Positions 8,000 through 16,600 of a stretch of DNA of 52,706 bases are shown piece by piece; the stretch's first letter is position 1; every line of letters begins with the position of its first letter. The translations under genes were made by a program, and so were the position numbers. The stretch spans positions 1 to 52,706 of the forward strand of contig NZ_JAPMOU010000039.1 in NCBI RefSeq assembly GCF_028858535.1, read 5' to 3'. The notes beneath the pieces are model-generated. The model did not search any database. It was not told the origin of the DNA and saw nothing but the letters and a program-made list of their open reading frames with translations. The stretch is from Spartinivicinus poritis (GTDB lineage: Bacteria > Pseudomonadota > Gammaproteobacteria > Pseudomonadales > Zooshikellaceae).

Positions 8000-8575
8000 T
8001 TAATGATCTGATAAGACCTCATCGAATACCTCCCAGTCCAATGATGTCGGCTGGGTAGGGTCAGTTTCCTTAATATTGTCACCATGCAAATATTGGTGAA
8101 AAAAATTAACCATACTGAACATTTCAAGCGCCCTAAAACCCCTCACATCACCACTACCACTATAAAAATCTTGAATATATACTAATTTAGCTGCAATCAC
8201 ATGAAGCCTTTCAGAGCTAAGAAACTCAGACATATGTTCCCGTTCATCTCGATGCAGCTTACAGACTATATTTTTTGAGATATAGTGCTTGATGTCCATC
8301 AAGCTATCTTGACTAAAATCATATGGTAGCAATAAAGTTGCATTTTTTAACACTTCATTGATGACAAGTAAGAAATTTATAGGATCCTGAAGCTTTTTAG
8401 CTTCTATATAAACAGTAGAAGCAAGCACTTCGCCATTAAATTCAGCTGAATGAGGATTAATCACTCCAGGGTTGGTTTTACACAATTCATTAATATGTGC
8501 AAGCGGTTTACAGGATGTATATTTATGCTCAACATCAAGTTGACTAGCACGATTAAGTATCATCAATATCTTCAT
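8000..8575 (-). CDS. Hypothetical protein, 191 aa
   Basis: Soluble, mostly helical protein without a signal peptide, membrane segment or motif I know. It starts MKILMILNRASQL and ends WEVFDEVLSDH. Two cysteines lie near the N-terminus (C22, C32) and one at about residue 105. It stands alone between two gaps that contain decayed repeats, in the low-density accessory stretch. The start ATG has no strong Shine-Dalgarno. Length, codon use and lack of internal repeats support a real gene; the function is unknown. Confidence 0.6.
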   Translation of the reverse strand: MKILMILNRASQLDVEHKYTSCKPLAHINELCKTNPGVINPHSAEFNGEVLASTVYIEAKKLQDPINFLLVINEVLKNATLLLPYDFSQDSLMDIKHYISKNIVCKLHRDEREHMSEFLSSERLHVIAAKLVYIQDFYSGSGDVRGFRALEMFSMVNFFHQYLHGDNIKETDPTQPTSLDWEVFDEVLSDH

Positions 8576-8737
8576 AAAGCAATCATTTACTTGGAATTAA
8601 TTACTTATACTCTTCGCGAATTATTTTTATACCCCTAGGGCACAAGGGCTTTGTTACCGTCGCTGACTACCACGGATGGTAGAAATGCAATTACTGCAGG
8701 AGCATTTAATTGCCTTCACCCCAGTCATTTAGTTTAT

Positions 8738-8938
8738 CTAAACTACTTTTTTACCATTATCTCTTAGTGAATCATTAGGGCCAACATAACTATACAGCGC
8801 AGGCCTGGTAATTTTCAATTCTTGACACAGCTCATTGACTGATGTATTTCAGTTTTTCATCGCTGCCAGAGCTTTTGAAAGGTCTGTCTTGTCTACAATT
8901 AGGTCGATTAATTGTTTAGCTCTAAATGTTAGGATGGT
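8738..8938 (-). pseudogene. Remnant of a serine resolvase/invertase C-terminus
   Basis: Reading the minus strand gives QLIDLIVDKTDLSKALAAMK, N, a stop, then NTSVNELCQELKITRPALYS, YVGPNDSLRDNG and a final stop at 8738-8740. This is the DNA-binding helix-turn-helix tail found at the C-terminus of Tn3-type resolvases and DNA invertases (the ITRPALYSYV segment is the recognition helix region). The catalytic domain is absent, the frame is closed upstream at 8939-8941, and an in-frame TGA interrupts it. So a transposon or invertible element once lay here. The rest of the 8576-9019 gap holds an incomplete end of the TATACCC palindromic repeat at about 8608-8634. Confidence 0.7.
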
Positions 8939-9019
8939 CTATTTAGTTGATTTTGCTTTAATGGAATCAATGCTTTAAAAGAATGTCCAATTGATGTATT
9001 TACGTTTGGAGCGGAGTAA

Positions 9020-9214
9020 ATGAGAAGCAAATACATCAATATTAGCTTTTTACTGATTTTCATATCTCAAATAGCAGGTGCTGACTCCTTTATTTGGAAA
9101 AGTAGCAATCAAAGCAAAACCCCTGATGCAGTTATGCTAAATAATGGTGAATTTTGGTTAAATACAAATAAAGGGAGAACTCCTAACGCAATTATATTCA
9201 ACTTCGGTTACTAG
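9020..9214 (+). CDS. Small secreted peptide with internal 11-residue repeat
   Basis: ATG start with GGAGCGGAG just upstream. The 64-residue product has a clear signal peptide (basic start, hydrophobic SFLLIFISQI, likely cleavage after AGA at about residue 21). The mature part of about 43 residues contains two copies of a short repeat, KTPDAVMLNNG and RTPNAIIFNFG, separated by EFWLNTNKG, and ends with Tyr. It has no cysteines. I know no family. The repeat suggests a structured or self-associating peptide rather than chance sequence. Its stop overlaps by a few bases the stop of the convergent methyltransferase gene. It could also be the leftover of a larger repeat protein. Confidence 0.6.
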   Translation: MRSKYINISFLLIFISQIAGADSFIWKSSNQSKTPDAVMLNNGEFWLNTNKGRTPNAIIFNFGY

Positions 9215-9705
9215 CTATCAATATTATTTTTCACTTTTTTTGGTAACCATCTACTGGATCGTTGTTTATATACAAGATACGGATTCCCCAACCTTTTAGC
9301 TAGGCTACTTTCTTCATAATCAGCAATTTGGTTATAGAATACGAATATTGGTAAGATTAAGAACAGTGCAATTAATGAAGCTGTAGATAGTGAAAGGCCT
9401 AAATATAAAATAATACATGAAAAATACATTGGATGTCTCAGGTAGTTGAACACACCATGAGAAATAACACTATCTACATCTTGATTTTCTGGAAATGCAA
9501 AAATTGCAGACCTGATTATCAATACTACAGATAAAATAGTTAATATAAAAATTATTATACGAAACCATATAGGTATATATTGTGAGTAGAAAGTTGTAAG
9601 CTGAAATACAAATGAGTCAGCTATCCAAGTAATTAAAAACACACTTAAACATATAAACTGCCCTTTATGATTAAAAGGGTGTTCGTCGAGAGGTCTATTC
9701 ATCAT
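9211..9705 (-). CDS. Isoprenylcysteine carboxyl methyltransferase-like membrane protein
   Basis: A 164-residue membrane protein with about four hydrophobic segments (15-35, 45-67, 95-113, 115-130). The signature HGVFNYLRHPMYFS followed by EESSLAKRLGNPYLVY and RWLP is that of the ICMT/PEMT family, whose members methylate lipids or C-terminal isoprenyl-cysteines using S-adenosylmethionine. In bacteria the substrates are mostly unknown. The RHPMY and E-E...G-x-Y-x-x-Y residues expected for cofactor binding are present. It converges with the small secreted peptide gene with a stop-stop overlap. Confidence 0.8.
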   Translation of the reverse strand: MMNRPLDEHPFNHKGQFICLSVFLITWIADSFVFQLTTFYSQYIPIWFRIIIFILTILSVVLIIRSAIFAFPENQDVDSVISHGVFNYLRHPMYFSCIILYLGLSLSTASLIALFLILPIFVFYNQIADYEESSLAKRLGNPYLVYKQRSSRWLPKKVKNNIDS

Positions 9706-10028
9706 ACCATCTACTGATTAATGAAAACTAAAGTGAAAATATTATTTTTTATGATAAATTATTGGTAGCTCTTCCATAGCTGCATATTACTTTAGCGTAA
9801 CATGCATTTTCAACATCAACGAGTAAACTTACGTACAAATACTTACTTTTAAAGTATTTACTTTTATTTTAAAGGTAATAGTGATCAATAAGGAGAATCG
9901 TGTGTTGCCCTATGTTGCGTATGGATCACCTAACTATCAGAGTGATATCACCTAGCCACTTGTTGTATAGCAATGTGCTAAACATATAGTTTAGTTAGCA
10001 GCAGATCGATAACAGTTACCCCATTCCA
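9706..10028. other. Gap without recognised features
   Basis: AT-rich stretch of 323 bases between the methyltransferase and a small hypothetical gene, both read leftwards. I see short direct repeats of ACTTTTAAAGTATTTACTTTTATTTTAAAGG type (about 9845-9876, two similar AAAGTATTTACTTTTA segments) but no gene or RNA. It should contain the promoter of the methyltransferase gene. Confidence 0.4.
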
Positions 10029-10355
10029 TTAAAAGCACCCAAGTAAGTCAAACTTGTTGGTTCGTTTAAATACAGCTATGAGTACTAACGTTGAAAGCCT
10101 GCCCAAGGCATCATCTTCAAAGTCAACGTTAGGGAAGTGGTCAGCCACAACAGAGTGAACCCCCATTAACTGCTCTTCGCTCCGGGGACCTTTGGATAAA
10201 GAGTCAAACACATCCATAAACAGCTGTTCAAAAATTGGCCCGCCAAGTAGGGTAGACAGATGTTGTGCATGGCGTTCACATTCATCAGCTTTCATTAACT
10301 CCACAGCTGTGGTGAATTCGTCATCTGAAAGCCTTAATAAGTCTTGCGTCTTCAT
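10029..10355 (-). CDS. Hypothetical protein, 108 aa
   Basis: Start chosen at ATG 10355 because GGCAGGA lies just upstream; a frame extending to 10406 would read through the hairpin at 10374-10400 and is unlikely. The product, MKTQDLLRLSDDEFTTAVEL onwards, is acidic and helical, without signal or membrane segments, and ends KFDLLGCF. I do not recognise the family. Single gene; the hairpin in its leader may act on its transcript. Confidence 0.6.
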   Translation of the reverse strand: MKTQDLLRLSDDEFTTAVELMKADECERHAQHLSTLLGGPIFEQLFMDVFDSLSKGPRSEEQLMGVHSVVADHFPNVDFEDDALGRLSTLVLIAVFKRTNKFDLLGCF

Positions 10356-10373
10356 GTTCCTGCCCACACCTTG

Positions 10374-10400
10374 CAAAAGCCTGATTGTATCAGGCTTTTG
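10374..10400 (-). promoter_or_regulatory. Hairpin in the leader of the 10029-10355 gene
   Basis: A perfect 11-bp stem (CAAAAGCCTGA/TCAGGCTTTTG) with a 5-base loop sits 19 bases before the start codon. It resembles a terminator stem with a short T4, so it may be an attenuator or the terminator of an upstream transcript. Confidence 0.4.
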
Positions 10401-10602
10401 AGGCACTTTGTAAACAGCAATATGACAGAAGTATAAGTAAACCCATTGATGTGTAGCAATAATTAAGTAAAAGTGACTATTGAGATAATTTTTAGTGTTT
10501 ACTTGTCGCTGATTTTTCTATTAATTCTTCAGCAGTATTTGGATTTTCACCCTGTTACCAAGCAGGCAGTAGCGTCATAAAATTTTAATCTTTTATATAA
10601 AT

Positions 10603-10813
10603 TTATAGTAACCCCTTTCCCCCTAGCCACTCTTCTTCCGATGGCAGATTCCTCTCAAATAACTTATTGCTTACCGGCCCATAGAGTGTCAAATAACATT
10701 TAGCAAGCCTGATGCGGTTTACATAGGCAACACTCTTTGATGTGAGGCAATCCCCCCCAGCTCATACCTCCAGGAGTATTCACCGCATATTGCCAACTAT
10801 TGACACAATTTTT
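10603..10813 (-). pseudogene. Decayed gene fragment with a poly-G frameshift
   Basis: On the minus strand an open stretch reads CVNSWQYAVNTPGGMSWG, then after a run of seven G changes frame and continues DCLTSKSVAYVNRIRLAKCY and LFERNLPSEEEWLGGKGLL to a stop at 10603-10605. The composition looks coded, yet no single frame runs through. Removing one G of the G7 run would join both parts. No family recognised. The other parts of the 10407-10838 gap show nothing. Confidence 0.4.
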
Positions 10814-10838
10814 CTAAACCAGATCACATTACAACAGC

Positions 10839-11051
10839 TTACTTGTTGATTATTTGTTCAAATTTTAGCACCCTGTAATCGTTATAGGGGTTTTCGGCGA
10901 GAGCCTTTCTTTGGCCGGAAGCCCTTTTAACCTTCACTACATAACCTTCCCTTACCAATAGCTGCTTTCTCAATAAATCAACTGCTCCTAAATAGTCAAT
11001 TGCAACCAGCATTCTACCAAACCACTTAAACAAATTTTGACCGTTAATCAT
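10839..11051 (-). CDS. Small basic hypothetical protein, 70 aa
   Basis: The 70-residue product is basic (many Lys and Arg in the middle, VVKVKRASGQRKAL), without a signal peptide. It ends RVLKFEQIINK. ATG start, but no clear Shine-Dalgarno. It lies directly upstream of the decayed fragment at 10603-10813 in the same orientation, so it could be part of the same broken locus. I recognise no family, and it may not be a gene. The 11052-11343 stretch beyond shows nothing but AT-rich promoter-like DNA. Confidence 0.35.
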   Translation of the reverse strand: MINGQNLFKWFGRMLVAIDYLGAVDLLRKQLLVREGYVVKVKRASGQRKALAENPYNDYRVLKFEQIINK

Positions 11052-11343
11052 AATTCTGTACTTTTGAGTATGATTTTTATAAATACCTCCCTGAAATATA
11101 TTGTCTATACATTTTCACAGCATGAATAAATAAGACAAGTTTAATACAGTAGTTGATTTGCTTATTCGACAGCAAAGCTAGTAGTTATGTATAAAATACG
11201 TTGGTGATTCACATACACACCACTAGGTGTAAGTACTTATTCAACAAATTCAAAATTTAAGCAACACTTTGGGGTACTAACTATTTAAAATATTTTTATT
11301 AATTAGTTATTATTTTTATAAGTTAACTAACGGGTACTATATT

Positions 11344-12600
11344 TTGTTAATCAAAAACAACTTAATAAATAATAAGAGCACATTTAAAGCAAAATTACTC
11401 ACTTTATCATTATTGAGTACCATTAGTGCTCCAAGCCAAGCCATTGTCAATGGTTCCATTGTCGATAAAAGTGATAGCCCAGCCTGGATGGTTGCTTTAT
11501 TAGCTACTGGGGAGCTGCCTGCAAATGATCGTCAATTTTGTGGAGGAATGTTAATTGCCCATGACTGGGTATTGACTGCTGCTCACTGCGTTAATACAAC
11601 AGCGCCGACTGAAATTGAAGTCGCTATTGGCATAAACGATCTTGATGACTTAGATGATGAAACGAAGAAAAAGGCTATACAAACTCGAAAAGTAGATCGC
11701 GTTATACTTCACCCTAAGTATTTTGATGATGAAAGCCCTTGGAGACACTTAGGCAACCTTGAAAATGATATTGCACTTATAAGATTGAAAGACCTTGCTG
11801 CCCCTCAGACACCATTATTACAATTATCAGATCATGTACCTATTTCAGGTACTGAGTCCACCCTATATGGATGGGGACTCGCTAAAAGTGAGCAAAAAGA
11901 TACCAAACCATTTGAGTACAAGGGGCATAAAGCAGAAGTTGAAGAAACGGTTCAAGAAGCTGTCAGTTATCCTTGGCTAGAAAAACTAACTGTAGAGGTT
12001 AACACTGCTCAGGTTTGTAAAACACGGTTTTTACCTCAGTTTCAACAACAAGTTCAAGAAGCAACAAACGAACTGCCTCTGGCCAAGCAAAATTTAAATA
12101 GTTTACATACCATTAAACACCTGTTAACACTCGATATTAACAACTTAGTTGACAATAATACTAAGGTTGAAGAACAACAAGTACTCGCATTGAAGGCTAA
12201 TGACATTGTAGCATTTAAAAAACATAAAAAAGAAAAAGAAGCCATTGCTAGTGACTACGAGTTATTAAATGAAAAATTAGAAAAGATTTCTTCTGCTTAT
12301 GACGAGTTAAACAGCGAAATAAATAGTTTGCCTGCTTACACGCAATATATCACTAATAATTATGTCTTTCCTAACAATAGCCTTTGTGTTAACTCTGTGA
12401 CCACTCCTGACGCTGGGCCTTGTAATGGCGACAGTGGTGGGCCGCTGGTTATCAATGAAAATGGTATGGATAAACTAATCGGTATTGCCAGCTTTGTTGG
12501 AGGAGGATGTGGCAACCCTGACTCAGGCAACTTTTATACGGGTGTTCATGCCTATAAAAATTGGATAGAAAAAACCATGAAAGACCACAGAGCTTATTAA
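11344..12600 (+). CDS. Secreted trypsin-fold serine protease with coiled-coil insertion
   Basis: TTG start; signal peptide to about A33, directly followed by IVNG, the mature N-terminus of chymotrypsin-family proteases, so no separate propeptide is visible. Catalytic residues are H81 (TAAHC), D142 (ENDIALI) and S364 (CNGDSGGP). Six cysteines give likely pairs 66-82, 225-348 and 360-389. The residue equivalent to trypsin D189 is G358, so Arg/Lys specificity is not expected. Between C225 and C348, where the family normally has a short loop, lie about 105 residues rich in Gln, Glu, Lys and Leu (about 230-335), predicted helical and coiled coil. The domain ends normally. Stand-alone gene in an accessory stretch. 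Confidence 0.88.
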   Translation: MLIKNNLINNKSTFKAKLLTLSLLSTISAPSQAIVNGSIVDKSDSPAWMVALLATGELPANDRQFCGGMLIAHDWVLTAAHCVNTTAPTEIEVAIGINDLDDLDDETKKKAIQTRKVDRVILHPKYFDDESPWRHLGNLENDIALIRLKDLAAPQTPLLQLSDHVPISGTESTLYGWGLAKSEQKDTKPFEYKGHKAEVEETVQEAVSYPWLEKLTVEVNTAQVCKTRFLPQFQQQVQEATNELPLAKQNLNSLHTIKHLLTLDINNLVDNNTKVEEQQVLALKANDIVAFKKHKKEKEAIASDYELLNEKLEKISSAYDELNSEINSLPAYTQYITNNYVFPNNSLCVNSVTTPDAGPCNGDSGGPLVINENGMDKLIGIASFVGGGCGNPDSGNFYTGVHAYKNWIEKTMKDHRAY

Positions 12601-12686
12601 ATATATAGCCAAAACGAATGGTTAGTCTATTGCATTGAGTATATTATATGCCTAATACTGTGGACTAATCATTTGCGAAAAATGTA

Positions 12687-13535
12687 TTATTGCTTAAACC
12701 CATATTGTTTTTGAATTTTATGATAGGTGCCATCAAGGAATAACTGTTTCATTCCCCTGTTAAAGTCTCTTAATTTCTTTTTATAGTCAGGCGCTTTTTT
12801 TGAAATTCCAACCAACAAGTCATTAACTTGTAGAGCAGGTTTCATAAAAATAATTTTGTTGTTAATCCCTGTAAAACTCGACTCCAATTTTTTAAGTAAA
12901 ATTTCAGCTGTTGGTCGGTTAGCAGCAACAAAATCAAGACGTTTCATAAATAGCATCTTTAAGCTGTTTTCGGTATTTTTTTGAATTGCTTTATTTAAGT
13001 AATCAGCCTGATCAAACTCATCAGCAACAGCACAGCCCCGGCAAACACCAATTTGATAAGGCTTTAATACTTTAAGGTCGCCGTTATAAATAAGATCTTT
13101 TCTCTCTTGTAGTTTAAATAAACCTGATTCTATTTGAGCAATAGGCACTGTATATTCATACCACTGCAATCTTTCTTCTGTCCAAAATGCTAAAAACAAA
13201 ACATCTGATATACCTTGTTTAGAGTCTTCAAGTGCTCTGGCCCAAGGTTCAATTCGCAGCTCTGCTGTATACCCTTGAGACTCGACAGCCGTTTTAGCCA
13301 CAACCCACGCCCAACCCAAATCCTTCATATTTGAACCAGCATATGGAGGTTGCTCTTCGGTAATAAAGGTAAATGTTTTTGCAGCACATATTGTTGTGGC
13401 TACTAGCCCTAACACGTACACGCTTGATATTATTAAAAACAGGGTTATGGTTTTTACATATGATGTAAAGTGTTGACTGGTGACTATCAATAAATGATCA
13501 AGCGTTAGCATTATATTGATCAAAATAAACTCCAT
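12687..13535 (-). CDS. Periplasmic solute-binding protein, SBP_bac_3-like
   Basis: A 282-residue member of the type 2 periplasmic binding fold (family 3 of ABC solute-binding proteins). A long N-terminus has a hydrophobic signal or anchor (about residues 30-50, ending ICAAKTF), then TEEQPPYAG at the first strand, EPWARALEDSKQG in the place of the usual PW-x-R motif, VLFLAFWTEERLQ, and a C-terminal LFLDGTYHKIQKQYG helix. A strict start is uncertain, as an ATG at 13535 or internal ones all leave a long leader. No permease or ATPase gene is adjacent, as for the four similar genes at 31-35 kb. Confidence 0.8.
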   Translation of the reverse strand: MEFILINIMLTLDHLLIVTSQHFTSYVKTITLFLIISSVYVLGLVATTICAAKTFTFITEEQPPYAGSNMKDLGWAWVVAKTAVESQGYTAELRIEPWARALEDSKQGISDVLFLAFWTEERLQWYEYTVPIAQIESGLFKLQERKDLIYNGDLKVLKPYQIGVCRGCAVADEFDQADYLNKAIQKNTENSLKMLFMKRLDFVAANRPTAEILLKKLESSFTGINNKIIFMKPALQVNDLLVGISKKAPDYKKKLRDFNRGMKQLFLDGTYHKIQKQYGFKQ

Positions 13536-13625
13536 CTTACTTCACTGGTTTCTCCTTATTGTATAGCCCATAAGCCTAGCTACCTCAAAATATCCCCTTC
13601 TCGAATGGTTGTTAGTGGTGTGTTC

Positions 13626-16600
13626 CTATGAACACACCAATTCCCAATGTTTTCTTAACCTTTTAGCTGAAACCGGCACCTTGGTCTTTAATACTTGAGC
13701 AAACAGTGATACTCGATACTCTTCGAGTAACCAGCGATACGCTTCTAATTCAGGGTTCATTATTTTCTGGCTGGACAGGTCATCTGCTTTTTGCTGGTAT
13801 TGCTCCCAAAGGTTTTGTAACTCTTCAGTACTGGCTCTGTCCTTAGCCTGTTGTTGGCCTAGTTTATCCAGACGAATTAATATAGCCTGTAGATAGCGAG
13901 GATATTCCAATAGCCTGACAAGCGGGGTATCTTTGATAAAACCTTTATACACGAGCTGTTGTAATTGCGCCTTCACATCTGCTAATGAGCGTGCCATTGA
14001 TAGTTGAATAGTGCCTTTTAAACGGCGTTGAATTTGCTGATATAAATCTAAAACAGTGGTCACGCAATCAGTAAGCTGTTTAAAACACCCTTCCAACTCC
14101 TGCTTAATCTGTTGAATCCATTGCTCAAAAGCAACAGCGTCCCTTGGCCAGCGTTTACTATCTTCAGGCAAGCAGGCTTTAACTGCCGCAAACTGTAACT
14201 CCGTTTGCAGTTCTTGTTTATTCAGTAAATTCACTGCATACATGGCCAGCTGACGCCAGTCAGGGGTATTTTTAGCAAAATAATTGAGCTGGCCTGCCAG
14301 CCTTAAAACTGCCAGCCGGGTTAAACCTAGCTGATGGATATGCCTAGCCCAACTTTCAGAGCTAAATAAAGTTAAGCCAACGGTTTTTCCTTCATCGACC
14401 AAAGCAGGATAAGCTTTGATCACCACCCCACCCCGCTGTTGCTCCAATAACAGAGGTATCTCAGCAACGTCCCACTCAATTAAGCCAGTTCGTTCAAAGC
14501 TGCTATCCGCCACTTGTTGTACACCAGATTCCAGCTGGTCAGCAAAGCGCTGTTGTAACTCAATTAAGTCACGCCCTTCTCCCAGTAATGCGCCATCATC
14601 AGCCAGCACTTTAATATTCATTAAAAAATGGGGTTCAAGGTTTTCAATTTGCCAGCTTTCTGCTGCAATCCGGGTACCTGCCATACGAAATAATCGTTCA
14701 CCCAATAGTTGGGTTAACGGCTCATCACTCGGCGTCATTTGTTCCATGGCCGCTTTGACATAATCCGGTACCGGGACAAAGTTCTTTCGAACCGCTTTTG
14801 GCAACCCTCGGACTAATGCCACACACTTGTCGTATAGTAACCCAGGTACCAACCACTCTAACCGGTATTTAGGCAATTGTCTTAATAACGATACAGGCAC
14901 TTCAATGCTCACACCATCATCTTCTCTGGCAGGATCAAATTGATAGCTGAGCGGTAAACTAATGCCTTGCCATTCAAACTGGTCAGGAAATGCTGCTTCG
15001 GTAATATGGGCAGCATCATGCTGCATTAAATACTCTTTGGTTAACCACAACAGTTGTGGATTTTTCTTCTCGGCTTTTTGTCGCCACTGTTCAAATTGTC
15101 GGCCACTGTGCACCCAGAGAGGTATTCTCTCTCGATAAAATTCAGCCAGCACTTCAGGTTCAACTAAAATATCTCGCCTTCGTGCTTTGGCTTCTAATTC
15201 ATCGACAGCTTCCAGCTGTTGTAAATTATGCTGGAAAAACTGACCTTTAGTGTATAACTCACCTTCTACTAATCCACTTTGAATAAAAATTTCCCGCGCA
15301 GCATCTGGGTCAATTTTGCCAAAATCCACTTTTCGTTTTGGTACAATCACCAAACCGAACAAAGACACCTGCTCAAAGCCCACCACTTGTTGGCGACGCT
15401 TTTCCCAATGAGGTTCAAAGTGTTGTATTTTGACTAAATGCTTAGCAAATGGCTCAACCCAGACAGGATCAATTTTGGCATTCATTCGCGCATAAAGCTT
15501 CGAGGTTTCTACTAGTTCAGCCGTTATTAACCATTTTGGCTGCTTTTTAAAGAGTGCCGAGCCAGGGAAAATATGAAACTTTTTATTGCGTGCGCCTAAA
15601 TATTCACTTTGCTCCGTTTTATTACCTAAATGACTCAATAAACCAGCCAATAACGACTGATGAATAGAGGCATACGCTGCGGGTTCTTGATTAAATGACA
15701 GATTGAGCTGCTTACAGGCTAACATTAATTGCCGGTGTAAATCCCGCCACTCCCGCATTCGCATAAAGGATAAAAAGCGCTTTTTACAGAGTTTTCTTAA
15801 CTGATTTTGACTTAGCTCTTGGCGTTGCTCCTCGTAAAACTGCCATAAATTCAACACACTCATAAAGTCTGAATCATCATCTTTAAATTCATTATGCGCT
15901 TGATCAGCAGCCTGCTGTTTTTCGACGGGTCGCTCCCGTGGGTCTTGAACCCCCAACGCACTGACAATCACCAATACTTCATTTAGGGCTCGATTTTTTC
16001 CCGCAGCTAATAACATCCGACCTAACCGGGGATCAATCGGCAGCTGGCTAAGCTGATGACCAACAGGGGTTAATGTATTTTGCTGAGAAACCGCCCCTAA
16101 CTCATGGAGTAATCGAAAACCATCTTTAATAAAACGGGGGTCAGGCGGGTCAACAAAGGGAAAATCCGTAATTTCCCCCAGCCGTAATTTCAGCATTTGT
16201 AAAATAACAGCAGCTAGGTTAGTCCGTAAAATTTCTGCGTCGGTAAATTCTGGTCGCCCTAAAAAATCTTCTTCTGAATATAAGCGGAAGCACACTCCAT
16301 CACTGACCCGACCACAACGCCCTTTCCGCTGGTTAGCACTGGCCTGGGAAACAGCCTCAATTGGCAGCCGCTGCACTTTTGAGCGATAACTGTAACGGCT
16401 AATACGGGCAAACCCTGGATCAATCACATATTTAATACCAGGTACGGTTAAAGATGTTTCCGCCACATTGGTGGCTAAAATAACCCGGCGACCACGATGG
16501 GATTGGAAAATCCGTTGCTGTTCTGCTGCACTTAGTCGTGCATATAAAGGCAGGATTTCGGTGTCTCGAAACTGGCATTTACGTAAAAAATGGGCTGTTT

